DNA of 64,000 nucleotides. It comes from Anaeromyces robustus. Lineage: Eukaryota > Neocallimastigomycota > Neocallimastigomycetes > Neocallimastigales > Neocallimastigaceae. The notes below the pieces were generated by a model. The model did not search any database, was not told the DNA's origin, and saw only the letters and a list, made by a program, of their open reading frames with translations. Below, in pieces: positions 16,920 through 31,818 of this stretch. How positions within the stretch are numbered: position 1 is the first letter of the stretch; each line of letters begins with the position of its first letter. The position numbers were made by a program, and so were the translations under genes. The stretch spans positions 86,001 through 150,000 of the forward strand of contig MCFG01000128.1 in assembly GCA_002104895.1 (NCBI GenBank), read 5' to 3'.

Positions 16920-18349
16920 TTTTTTCTTTTAATTTTCTTAATAATAAATTAAAATATTAAGAACTTCTATTAAAAGAGATTTTTTCAAATAGTAATCAAA
17001 CTCAAAGTAAGAGAGATATATATACATGGCTTCTAGCATATGCAACGAGTACCAATGATGAAGATGACATTATGGTAATCTAATAATATAATAATAATAA
17101 TAATAATCGTCATCTACATAAAAATTTTGTTATTAGTTTTTATTGAAAAACTTACAATTGAATTAATTATATAATTTAAATTTTAAACAAAAGGAAAGAG
17201 ATAAGAATATAAAAGAAACAGTAGATGCTATCAATCATTTAAACGGGATTCTTAAAAAGATTACACCTAATACAGATTTAAAAGAATATTTTATGGATTT
17301 ACTTAAAGCATCAAAGTATTTGTTATTATAATTAATTATATATATATATATAGATGCCATATTTAGTTATTTATCTTTGATATTTATTGTTATATTTAAA
17401 TAAATAATATTTTTTTTTTATCATTCTATAATTAGTATACCTATTACTTCAATGGCATTGATATCTTGGATAGAAAATACAATGGATGATGCAAATTTTT
17501 CAGATTGGTATAATCAAGTGAATGTTCGTCCGTTAACATTTGATTTATTAAATGAAGCCGCTATACGAGAACCTCTACAACGTGATGCTATTTTTAATAT
17601 TTATAAAAAATCATTTGAAAAACAACAATATGTTGGTGTTATTTCTGAGGCAGTTGTAAGTTTGAACATTTACTTTTTTTATTTTATTTTAACTCATTAT
17701 TCTTATTCAATATTCTTATTGTTATACTTTTTTTTTTTCAAAACTTTTATTTTTATAATCATATTTATATATATATTATATATATTATATAAATTAATTA
17801 TTAGATGGAATTAAAGAAAAGAATATTAAGTGAATTTATCTTTTTAATGAAAACTGATTATGTAATTCCTGTATTAAATTATATGGTGGATAATGCATCA
17901 AAAATCGATGAATCTTTATCAGTATATTTTGTACAAAACGTAAGTTTTAATTAATATTATTATATATCATTAAAAATTATTTTTTCATTAAATATATTTA
18001 TATATTTCTATATAGTTAATTTCTATGATAGAACCTCCATATCCACAAGATATAGCATTATTGATTATAAAAATTATATCACAAATATCAATTAAAGCAT
18101 TTAAAACTTCAGATAATAACAATGATCTATCTAGTTTTTTAGGTTTATTAAATATTTTATATAGAAATAATAATAAAAAAATATGTTTAATTTTACTATT
18201 AATATATATACTAATGATTTTAATTTTTATTTTTTTAATATCATATTTTATAAATTGATATATTTTATATAGAACAATGTTTATTATTGAAATTTGATAA
18301 TGATGAAAAAAGTAAAATAAGAAAGATGATACAAGATTTAAGTTCATAA
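15139..18349 (+). CDS. NELFCD: Negative elongation factor C/D (TH1 homologue)
   Basis: Thirteen exons: 15139-15141, 15281-15314, 15446-15732, 15818-15970, 16179-16336, 16424-16544, 16703-16772, 16962-17074, 17194-17315, 17436-17655, 17805-17939, 18016-18142, 18273-18349. The total is 1,620 nt (539 aa), close to animal NELF-C/D. Diagnostic blocks are IEFLRHPNIY (about residue 275), ITSMALISWIE (355), MELKKRILSEFIFLMKTDYV then IPVLNYMV (425) and FVQNLISMIEPPYPQDIALL (470), collinear with the C-terminal HEAT-like part of NELF-C/D/TH1. In animals this subunit is part of NELF, which holds RNA polymerase II in the promoter-proximal pause. The initiator ATG is directly followed by a GTAAGT donor, so the start codon stands alone in exon 1; next exon begins DIDNDVPIDNIG. 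Identification is strong in the C-terminal half, weaker at the N-terminus. Confidence 0.85.
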
Positions 18350-18593
18350 CTGGATATTTTAAATTGAAAAAAATTTTATAATATTTTATGAAATATATAA
18401 ATATAATTAAAAATATATAATAAAATTTTAAATAAAATTGAACTGGTTATTATTAATATTTTTATTTTGTATTTTTTGTTTTTGTTTTAATTTATGCTTT
18501 TTTCATTTTTTATTTATTTATTTACTTATTTATTTTTTGTTTTTGTTTTAATTTATGCTTTTTTCATTTTTTATTTATTTATTTATTTATTTA

Positions 18594-18596
<3 letters not shown>

Positions 18597-18666
<70 letters not shown>

Positions 18667-18670
18667 GTTA

Positions 18671-18702
<32 letters not shown>

Positions 18703-18708
18703 GTTATT

Positions 18709-18751
<43 letters not shown>
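18597..18751. repeat. (ATT)n microsatellite with GTT interruptions
   Basis: About 50 ATT units with a few G substitutions, directly preceded by an ATTT run. Poly-Leu or poly-Ile open frames over it are artefacts. Confidence 0.95.
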
Positions 18752-19016
18752 TTTTTAAATATTTATAATAAAATAATATCATAAAGTCATATTATAATTC
18801 ATTCATATTAATAATAAATAATATTCTTAGTTTTTATTATACTAATTAGTAATATTCATAATTAGAAAATTTAAATATAGAAAAACCTAATATTTTATTA
18901 AATATAATTAAAACACAATTATATTTAAGATAAAGTTGAACTTAATGATATTTTTATTTTGTATTTTTTTTGTTTTTTTTTTTCGTTTATATTTTTTTCA
19001 TTTCTATTTTCCTCAT

Positions 19017-19352
19017 AATCATAATCATATATAATAGTTATAATTATTATTTTTGTTAAAATTTTTAATCATAATCATTTATAATAGTTTTAATTATTGT
19101 TTTTGTTAATATTTTTAATCATAATCATTTATAATAGTTATAATTATTATTTTTGTTAATATTTTTAATCATAATCATTTATAATAGTTATAATTATTGT
19201 TTTTGTTAATATTTTTAATCATAATCATTTATAATAGTTATAATTATTATTTTTGTTAATATTTTTAATCATAATCATTTATAATAGTTATAATTATTGT
19301 TTTTGTTAATATTTTTAATCATAATCATTTATAATAGTTATAATTATCATTG
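19017..19352. repeat. 50-bp tandem array with a 100-bp higher-order pattern
   Basis: Seven copies start at 19017, 19067, 19117, 19167, 19217, 19267 and 19317. Each begins AATCATAATCAT and carries ATAATAGTTATAATTATT. The base after the second ATT alternates strictly A, G, A, G, A, G, so the array grew as 100-bp dimers. The last copy is truncated and diverged. Confidence 0.92.
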
Positions 19353-19636
19353 TTGTTATTATTATTATAACTATGAATAAATTATTAATATTTAATAAAT
19401 TTAATAATAAATAATAAAATAATAATAATTTAATAAAAAAAGTATTAAAGGTTAAATTTTATATTAAATAATATTAAAATAAAATAAAATTTTATATATT
19501 TAATGAATGATATATATTTATTAATTTTAATAATTAATAAATATTATTTTAAATAATGAAAATTTAATTAATTTTTTGTTTTATTTTTTATTTTTTTTTT
19601 TACTAATTTACTAATACTTTTATAATTTTTAACCTT

Positions 19637-21524
19637 ATGTGGGCATTATATAATTCATATCATTATTCACATCTGGATAGATGTAATAAAGACAACATTA
19701 ACAATATTAGAAAGAAATCATTAAATAAAGATGAATTTTTTAACAATGATTTAATCTGTCAAGGAAATAGTTTAAAGTATGTTTTAATATAACTATATTA
19801 TATCCTTATTATAATATAATAAAAAATAAGAATATACAATATATATTAATTAAAATATATACTGTATATTCTTATTTTTTTTTATTATATGAATTACAAT
19901 ATATTTTAAATAACAATCAAAAAATTTATGTTTTAAATTTTTTTCTCACTTTTCTTTTAATATAATATATATATATATATATATTGTTATTATTATTACA
20001 TATTTATCTTTTATTATTATTATTCTTATGGTTGATCAAATATTTGATATAGGATTAATAAAATAAATGAAGATATTGATAATGAATTCGATTCAGGTCA
20101 TGAAATAAAGAAATTAAAGAATATAAGGTAATAATAAAACTCACCATAATATATTGTAATCAGTTTAAATATAAAACATTTATAAAATATTTCATATTTA
20201 ATTAATTTCATTATATATTAATTGACACAGACCATTATATAGTGATCTTTGGGAGGTAAGATAATAATAATAAATTAAAATTATAATATTAATATTTTAA
20301 CAATTCATATTTTTGATTTTCTTTTCCTTTTCAATTATTTAATTTATCAATAAATAGAAATCCGTATATGAAGCAAATCAAAGAAAGAAACATGGATGTA
20401 ATATCGGAGAAATATATAATGAATCATATGATATGTCATTCAGGTTAATAATATTTAATATTAAAAAAAATTAAATAAAAGAAAAAAAAAACTTTATTAA
20501 CTATTTCTATTTATTAATAATTTAAATAGAGAATTTCCAGATGAATATATCCCAAAAAATAACCCAAATCGTCCTAAACTATATGAAGAGTTAAATTCAA
20601 ATGATTTATCATGGTATATAATTAATGATTAAATAATAATTACAATTATATATTTTTTTCATATTTATATTGAATACTATTAATAATATTTATAGGATGA
20701 CAAGTATACCTTTAACAGATATTCATTCTAATTTAACATTAGAGCAGCAATACTATCATTTAAAAGATATGGTAATTATTATAAAAATTATTTTTATATT
20801 TTGAGTTAAATTTAATATACAAATTAAAAATATTTACTTTTAAAAAAATTTGTTTAAAAATTTAGGAAAAATATTATTTAATAAATCTTTGGAAAACAAA
20901 ATGGGTAAATATATTTATATCTTTCTATTATAATTTTTGTATTTGTAATATTTAATTATATAATTAAAAATTTATATTATATATTAAATATTTAAAAAAT
21001 TTATTAATTATTGTATTATTTAATTATAACATATATTTAGGATGAGGTAAAAATAGCCATTCCTATATGATTATAATTATATTATTTTCTATAAATATTA
21101 AAATAGTGATAAAATATATTACTTAGATAAGACCTGAAAGAGATTATTGGTATGAATTACGTGATAATACATTTTGGATGGAAGCTCAAAAAAATAGATT
21201 CTCTGTAATCGATCCAGGTACATAATAATTATCATGATATATAAACTAATCATAAATAATAATATAAGTATAATCTATATATATTAAAAAAATTTACATA
21301 TATATAATAAACATATATATCCTATAATAGAAAAAAGATTATATTTCTTAAACATTTTAAAAGATTTTTGTAAATCTCAACAATTACATTATAATAAATA
21401 TAAAGATAAGGATTCTAATATTTCAGATTTAAAACGTAATGAAAATGAATTTTTGAAAGAAAATTTCTTAAATGAAAATTTAAAAGAATCATATAATGAG
21501 CATGTCTTTGAAAAGCTTTCATAA
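19637..21524 (+). CDS. Unrecognised protein with a 6-nt microexon
   Basis: Ten exons: 19637-19776, 20053-20127, 20231-20255, 20358-20443, 20530-20613, 20696-20771, 20866-20904, 21041-21046, 21127-21217, 21331-21524. The total is 816 nt (271 aa), in phase at each joint. The ATG at 19637 opens MWALYNSYHYSHLDRCNKDN. The best-looking part is the C-terminal half: SIPLTDIHSNLTLEQQYYHL, then EKYYLINLWKTKWDEIRPER, then DYWYELRDNTFWMEAQKNRF, rich in Trp/Tyr and probably helical. There is no signal peptide, membrane helix or recognised motif. Exon 8 is only GATGAG (Asp-Glu); without it the flanking exons still join in frame, so it could be optional. I do not recognise the family and propose no function. 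Confidence 0.7.
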
Positions 21525-22146
21525 AAAATTTAAAAAAGAAAATTATATAGTCACTATATTATTTATTATTATCAATTATAAAATATATTATAATCATTTC
21601 TATATTTCAAAATTTTCAATTAATAACTCTTTACATTATGATAATAAATAGTTATTATTTTTTTATTATTAGTTTTTTTTTTTTTATTCTAGTTGTGATT
21701 TTATAAAATTACATAATTCGGTAAATTATTTATTTAATAATAAATAACTTTAATCTATTATATTAAATGATTTAAAGTTTGAATTAATATTTTTTTTTAA
21801 TTTAAATTATATATATCAAAAAAATATTATTTCTTTTATAAAGATGATACAATATATAGTAAAATGTTTTTGATTGGCTCAAAAACATTAATAATATATT
21901 TTATATATACTTTAAATAAATTGAATTAAATTGAAATTGAAATAAATATTATAATTTAAAAAAAAAAAAAAAAAAAAAAAATTAAAAAAGTAAACTTCAT
22001 AACTGTAATATAGGATATTATATTATAGTTTTTTTTTTTTTTTTGGAAATTTATTAAATTTTTTAAGTAATATAGAAGTCTTTTTTATTATTATTATTAT
22101 TTTTATTTGATTGTTAATTTAAAGTAAATAATATATTAGAGTTAAA
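21525..22146. other. Intergenic region upstream of PUF6
   Basis: A/T-rich with poly-A (21959-21980) and poly-T tracts. Presumably holds the PUF6 promoter. No specific element identified. Confidence 0.55.
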
Positions 22147-25068
<2,922 letters not shown>

Positions 25069-25505
25069 AGATTTAGATAAAAAAAAAAAATTATAAAATC
25101 AAAAGAGAAAGAATATATATATTAAAAAAAATTATAATTATTTAATTTTAATTTTAATATTAATTTTTATTATTTTATTGAAATTAATTTATTTTCATTT
25201 ATATTATTATTTAATAATTTTTAAAAAAGAAAATTCAATTTGTTATTTACATTTACATTCATATATTCATTTATTAATATATTTATTTATTTATTTATGT
25301 AATAAAAATAAAATAATAACCATTATCATAATAAAGAAATACTTTTTTATATATAAAAAAAAACTTTCTCCTTTTTTTTTTTTTTTAATTTTTTTATTTT
25401 TATTTTTATTTTATTTTATTTTAATAATATATTGTATAAATATAATATTAAAAAATATTATTGTAACATTAATTATTGAAAATGATTAAAATGCAAATTC
25501 TTTTT

Positions 25506-25537
<32 letters not shown>

Positions 25538-25942
25538 TACTTTTTTTTTTTTTTCATATGTCGATTAAAATATTAAAAAAAATTTTTTAACATTTTTCTT
25601 TTATCCTTATTTTTTTTAATATATTAAATTTAATAATTTTTTATATTATGTGGATATTTTTTTAATATAAATAATTTATTTTAAGCAACAATATAGTAAA
25701 TCAAATTATATATATATAACTTATAAAAAATATATATGTTTAACTCCTTATGATTGGAGATTATTGATTTTGTTATTATTTAAAATTTGTATTTATATTA
25801 AATTTTTAAATTATCAAAGTTTTTTCTTTTTTTTCATTAAAAAAAAATTATAAAATATCATTTCAATAAGAATATTGAATTGAAATAAGATAAAGTAAAA
25901 TTATTTATCTTTTTATTTATTTTTTTTTGTAACAAAGTTAAA
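25069..25942. other. Intergenic region between PUF6 and uridine kinase
   Basis: A/T-rich, long T runs (25500-25527, 25541-25553) around a short TGTGTGTG stretch. No coding sequence supported; a 103-codon open frame at 25178 is low-complexity. Confidence 0.55.
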
Positions 25943-28183
25943 ATGTCTTCTTCAAAAAGTTTATCAAAGGAAATTTATACAGGAAGAGCACCATGGTATT
26001 ATATAATAACAGCATTCAAATAATAGAAATTTAAAAATTGTATTTCCATTTCTAATTAAATAATAAAAATCCTTTTAGGTACAATCTCCAAGGTGAAAAT
26101 ATTCCTGTTTATATGATTGGTATTACTGGTGGTAGTGCTTCAGGAAAAACAACTGTTTCAGAAAGAATTATCCAAGAACTTGGTAATATATTTATATATA
26201 AATATATATATTTATATCTTTTATAAAATGTAATAATTAATAATTAGTTTTTTTTTATTAATAAAAAATAATTATATAGATGTTCCATGGGTAAATTATA
26301 AATTTTTGAATTATAATAATTTACTACTGTGTTTTTTTTTTTTTTTTAAAAAAAAAACATTCAAATATAAAAACTTGATAAATATAATATTAAATGAATG
26401 AAATTTAAAATATATAGGTTGTATTACTTTCTATGGATTCTTTTTATAAAGTTTTAACTCCAGAACAACATGAAATGGCAATACAAAAGTAAATATAATA
26501 TAATATAAACAAGAAATATATTCCTAATTAACATATAATTTTATTTAATATTTAATATTTTTTAAATAAAGTAATTATAATTTTGATCATCCTGGTAAGT
26601 TTTTGTTATTTTTTGTTTTTGTTTATATAATATAAATGTTATAATTATAAATATATGTATTAAATATTTTTTATTTTATTTATTTATTTATTTATTTTTT
26701 TATTATATTTTAATATAAAGAATCCTTTGATATTGGCCTTTTAATTGAAACTTTAAAGAAATTAAAAAAAGGGTAATAATTATTTAAGTTTTTTTTATTC
26801 ATTTAATTTTAATGAATTTATTTTTCTAAAATGAAATTTATTCTATATGCTCTTTTAGTATTGCAGTAGATATCCCAATTTATGATTTCAAAACCCATTC
26901 AAGGTAATAAAAGCTATATAATTCGAAAAAGAATTTTTTAAAACAAAATAATTGTAGCTAAAGTATTTTTTTCCATATATTATTATTATTAACTATTTAA
27001 AAGAATTAAAGAAACCAGACATATCTACGGAGCAAACATTATTGTTTTTGAAGGTTTTTAATATATATAAATTAATATGTTAAAAAAATTTTTAACAAAT
27101 TAATAATAACACTACATAAAATATTTACTATATAATAATAGGTATTTTTGCTTTATACTATGAAGAAGTCAGAAAGTTAATGGATTTAATGTTATTTATT
27201 GATACTGTAAGAGATAATTTATATATAAAATCAATAGTAAATAACATAATTATAATCACAGTAATAATAATTATATATATATAATTATTACTCTCTTAAT
27301 ATTGAATTTTTTTAGGATTCTGATATTAGATTAGCAAGAAGAAGTAATTATTTAATTATTTAATATTGATTATATTAATAATAAAATTAATGTAGACATT
27401 AAAATTTTAATTACATATCTTAATATGTTTATTTTTAATAAATATTTTATAATGAAATTAAAAAGTGAGAAGAGATATTGCTGAAAGAGGAAGAGATATT
27501 GACGGTGTATTAAAACAATATACAAAGTTTGTTAAACCTGCATTTGAAGATTTTATTCAACCAAGTAAAAAATATGCAGATGGTAATAACTTGTACTTAT
27601 AATTATAAAAATTTCTTTTTAATAATTAAAAAATTATTAATAATTTTATATTGGTTCTTATAAAGTTATTATTCCAAGAGGTGCTGAAAATACAGGTATT
27701 CAATTTTAATTAATATTATTCTATTAATATATTATTATATATAATATATATTTTTAATATATATGTTTTTTTATATCAATATCTAATGATTTAATATAAT
27801 GTATTTATTAAACATATATAGTTGCTCTTGAAATTATTGTAACACATATCAAAAAAGAATTAGAAGTTCATGATATTAAATTTAGAAATCATATAGTTAA
27901 TGCTGAAATTGATAATGAACAATTAGTTAATTCAGATCTTCCTAAACCAATAACAAATGAAATAATTGAAGTACATAAAATAATGTTTAATATATATATT
28001 AAAATTAATATTATTTAATATTATTAATTATATTTTAATAATCTATTATATTAAGAAATCAATTTCACAATTAGAAGATGAAAAAGTTAAGAATGATAAG
28101 GAAGCTATAACAAATATTTTAAATACATTAACAGAACAAGTATCCGAACAGTATGTTTTTTTTTTTTTTTTTTTTTTTTTGAT

Positions 28184-28279
<96 letters not shown>

Positions 28280-29302
28280 TATATTTTCTTTTTCACAATA
28301 AAGAGGATTAAATGTTTTACCAAACGAAATTCGTGATTTATATAAGAATGACCCAAAACAATATTTAAAAAATGTAAAAATAAATGTTTTTATATATACA
28401 TATATATATATAAATATTTAAATAATAAGATCATGATTATTTTAATACTAATTAATTAATATTATAAAGATTTGTATTATCTGTATTTCCAATGTTGCAA
28501 GGAATATGGAACCAATTATTAAGAAAAAGTTAATTCCAGATGCTGTTAAAGCTGAATATATACCTCATGAAAATATTTTAATTCAAAATGAAAAAATTTC
28601 TAATGAACCACAAGTATATATTATTAAAAAATCTTAACAATTATTTTGAAAAAAAAATTTTTTATAATTATTTTTTATAATTGATTTTAATATTAATTTT
28701 TATATTAAATATATAAATAAAGCTTTTTACATGTGAATTATTATCAAGTATTAAAGATCAACATGTCTTTTTAGTTGATGCTATAATATCTACAGGTAAA
28801 ATAAATTTTAATTATAAAACTTAATTCTTTAATTTATATTAATATTATAATCTTTTTTTTTTTATCTAAACATAGGTTCAGTCGCTATTATGGCCATTAA
28901 AGTTTTACTTGAACATAATGTTAAAGAAGTATTGTTTTATTTATATTTTAATAATACTTTTATTTTATTACATAATATTCATATATTAATAATAATAATG
29001 AATAAAATAAATATATTATTGAATTATAGGAAAACATTATCTTTTTATCTTTACTCTCATCTCCAAAAGGTTATTATTGAATCATAAAAACAATATAAAT
29101 TTATAAATATTTTTAAATATTTTTAAATATTTTTTAAAATTATACTAAATATTACATTTATAATATTTAAATAGGACTTTACATGATATCTAAAATGTTC
29201 CCAAAAGTCAAAGTTTTAACTTTAAGTATTAATCATAATTATGAAAATAGTTCAAATCCATTTCGTATTGCCTCTTGCAAAAATAAATTATTACAAGAAT
29301 AA
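25943..29302 (+). CDS. URK1: Uridine/cytidine kinase with C-terminal UPRT-like domain
   Basis: Twenty exons, spliced by hand in one frame, encode about 470 aa. The ATG at 25943 gives [20 protein letters not shown]. The kinase half shows the P-loop [17 protein letters not shown] (about residue 40), [43 protein letters not shown], then [11 protein letters not shown] and [20 protein letters not shown]. The C-terminal half is a uracil phosphoribosyltransferase fold with [20 protein letters not shown] then [15 protein letters not shown]. Its PRPP-site motif DAIISTG departs from the active UPRT form DPMLATG, and the uracil-binding tail is missing, as in animal UCKL1. So it probably phosphorylates uridine/cytidine for pyrimidine salvage without UPRT activity. 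Exon 3 is 11 nt (26280-26290) and exon 5 is 23 nt (26572-26594). Stop at 29300-29302. Confidence 0.9.
28183..28279. repeat. (TTTA)n microsatellite in a uridine kinase intron
   Basis: About 24 ATTT units after a poly-T run, between the exons ending VSEQ and beginning GLNVLP. Confidence 0.95.
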
Positions 29303-29845
29303 ATAAATTATTACAAGAAATAAAATAAAATATAATATTCAAAAAATCATTAAAAAATAAATTAATAATATTAATAAAACAAATAATAATAAAAATTTAA
29401 AAATTTTGAAAAAATAAAACAATAAAAAACATATATATGAAGAAATTAAATAATAAAACAACAAAATATATATATTATATAAAGAAATTAAAAATAAAAA
29501 ATAAAAAGAAAAATAAAATAAAAAAGCTTTAGATAAATATATATATACATAAAAAAAAAAAAAAAATATTGATATATAATAGAAATCCTTAAAGTTCTAT
29601 ATATTATCATTATTAAATACTTTCAATTAATAAAAAAAAAGTAATATCTTGTGAACAAATAATATTCTTAAAAAAAAAATAAATAAAGTAAATAAATAAA
29701 GAATAAAAAAAAAATTATATATTTAAAAATAATGATAAATATTTAAAAACAATGAAACATTTAAAAATAATGATTAATATTTAAAAATAAAGATTAAAAT
29801 TTAAATTATATTTTTATTTTTTTACTCAAATATTTTTTTATCAAA
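29303..29845. other. Intergenic A-rich region 3' of uridine kinase
   Basis: Mostly A runs with short AAATAATGATAAAT-like repeats (29718-29805). Nothing coding. It ends where the tandem hairpin element begins. Confidence 0.55.
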
Positions 29846-30110
29846 TTAAATTTATTTATTAAATATATGTAGCATTTTCCCCAACGCTATTCTCATTTTG
29901 TATTAAAATAGCGTAAAGTATGGAAAATTCATTTATATTGCATAATGTCCTTCAATATTCGTTCATTGATTAAGAACTGTATTGTACACAAATTTATGCG
30001 TATTTTTTCTTTTAAAATTATTACTTTAATTATTATTACTTTACTTTCATTATTTATAATTTTATTTTAATAAATATATATATTAAAACCTTTATAAATA
30101 ATATCAAAAA
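29846..30110. ncRNA. Candidate structured RNA element, copy 1
   Basis: First of two tandem copies, offset 265 bp. It contains two nested hairpins. Hairpin 1 pairs ATTTTCC (29874-29880) with GGAAAAT (29922-29928), and inside it ACGCTATT (29884-29891) with AATAGCGT (29907-29914). Hairpin 2 pairs TGCATAA (29939-29945) with TTATGCG (29994-30000, one G-U), CAATA with TATTG, and GTTC with GAAC. A T6 run follows (30003-30008), which could end a Pol III transcript. The pairing is seen in the sequence; transcription, strand (drawn as plus) and function are inference. It is not a tRNA or a familiar snRNA. It could also be a mobile-element remnant. Confidence 0.45.
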
Positions 30111-30366
30111 TTAAATTTATTTATTAAATATATGTAGCATTTTCCCCAACGCTATTCTCATTTTGCGTTAAAATAGCGTAAAGTATGGAAAATTCATTTA
30201 TATTGCATAATGTCCTTCAATATTAGCTCATTAATTAAGAACTGTATTGTACACAAATTTATGCGTATTTTTTCTTTCAAAATTATTATTTTTATTATAC
30301 TATTTTCTTTCATTATTTATAATTTTATTTTAATAAATATATATATTAAAACCTTTATAAATAATG
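30111..30366. ncRNA. Candidate structured RNA element, copy 2
   Basis: Second tandem copy. Over the first ~155 bases it differs from copy 1 at about five positions: TA to CG in the loop of hairpin 1, and three changes at the tip of hairpin 2. All outer stem bases (ATTTTCC/GGAAAAT, ACGCTATT/AATAGCGT, TGCATAA/TTATGCG, CAATA/TATTG) and the T6 run are unchanged. The A/T-rich 3' part has more substitutions and a 9-10 bp length difference. The loop change also creates an alternative AACGC/GCGTT pairing in hairpin 1. The short apical GTTC/GAAC stem is lost (GCTC/GAAC). Confidence 0.45.
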
Positions 30367-31818
30367 ACAAAATTTTATATTTTTTTCAAACTAATATCAT
30401 TTTTTATGAATAAAATATACCTAAATCATTGTTTTAACTTTTAAATACATTTTTTAAAAACTTTTTCTAAAATTATTTTAACAAAAGATTAATATAATAC
30501 TTTCTATATATATTGTTTAAATTATATTGATTGGTTAAATACATCTATCTACTTTATGATTGGTACGAATATCATATGATTGTTGTCACATGAAATAATA
30601 AATATATGTTTAGTACATAGAATTATCTCATAATTTTATGTGTTAAAAATATATAATTATCTCATTTATTTGAAAATTAAATTTATAATTATATAAATTA
30701 TGAATTATAAAGTTAAACTATAAAAAGTAATGATGTATCGTATTTTGTATCATATTGTATTTTATATTTAAATTATAATTTTATATATTCTAATATTTAG
30801 AAATTTATTAAAAGTACTAAGCATTATATTATCCATTTTATTATATATATTTATATTTTTGATTTTTAAATTTTATATTTACATAATTTTTAATATTTAA
30901 AAAAGGTCTTTTGTACATGAACTTGTATATTACTTAATGTTATTATGGTTATTTTTGTTAATATAATAGATATGAATTTTGAAATAGAATATTATATGAA
31001 AAAAGTTAGATAATAACTTTAATATTAAGGTTTGTCAAATTTTAATTATTACTATAAATTAAAATTTTGAAAAACCTTATATGAATTAAAAAATATTTAT
31101 AAAACAATGGTGTATAATAAATATAATAATATGCAATTTTTCCAACAAATTTTGAAGTATTTTAAAACTTTAATTTTAAAATAAAATTCTTTATAATTTA
31201 TTTTAATATCTTTATAATTTATTTTAATAAAATTGAGATAACCAGATATTATTAATATATGTATTATTATAAAATCAATAATATATTTAAAAAGAATAAC
31301 AAATCTAGATATTAAATAATTATGATTATATATATTACATAATATATATTAATAAAAATAATATGTTAATTACATTATTATAATTTAATAATTTTATTCT
31401 TTATAATATATTAAAATAATAAAGAAAATTCATACCATAAACTTTTCTATTATTTTTTAATTAAGATAAGAGTAAAAATATATATATATATAAATAGTAA
31501 TAAAAAATGTATGAAAAAAAGCATAGAAAATTTATGTGAGGAAATCATAATATAATTTAATAATTGAATTAATAAATCCTTTTATACAACATTTACTATC
31601 CAATATCATCATAATAAAACAAAAGAACATTCAATAAATACTATCATATTTTATCCAGATATTATTCATATTATATTGTTCAAAATTTTTATATTTATTA
31701 TATATATATTATATTTCAGGAAATTAATTATTTGAATAATTATAATTAACAATTTGATTACCCGACAAAAAAAACTAAAAAAAAAACTAAAAAAAAAAAA
31801 AAGAAAAAAAAAAAGAAA
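30367..31818. other. Intergenic region with a long imperfect hairpin
   Basis: About 1.4 kb upstream of the RasGAP gene without a supported ORF. At 31027-31078 AAGGTTTGTCAAATTTTAATT faces AATTAAAATTTTGA and AAACCTT, forming a roughly 20-bp stem with one internal mismatch zone. The rest is plain A/T-rich sequence. Confidence 0.55.

Larger units (their letters stand above)
18350..19636. other. Intergenic region packed with simple and tandem repeats
   Basis: Between NELF-C/D and the next gene. Contains a duplicated 60-bp block (about 18474-18594, with GTTTTAATTTATGC in both copies), an ATT array (18597-18751) and a 50-bp tandem array (19017-19352). No coding sequence seen. Confidence 0.65.

Noticed and set aside
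18494-18784. Poly-Leu open frame
   Set aside because: It is a translation of the ATT/ATTT microsatellite; no start context or splice structure supports coding.
25178-25489. 103-codon frame after PUF6
   Set aside because: Tyr/Phe/Ile-rich low-complexity sequence in the 3' flank; no splice continuation.
30210-30413. 67-codon frame
   Set aside because: Runs through the structured tandem element copy 2 and has a composition expected by chance; the hairpin conservation explains the similarity between copies better than coding does.
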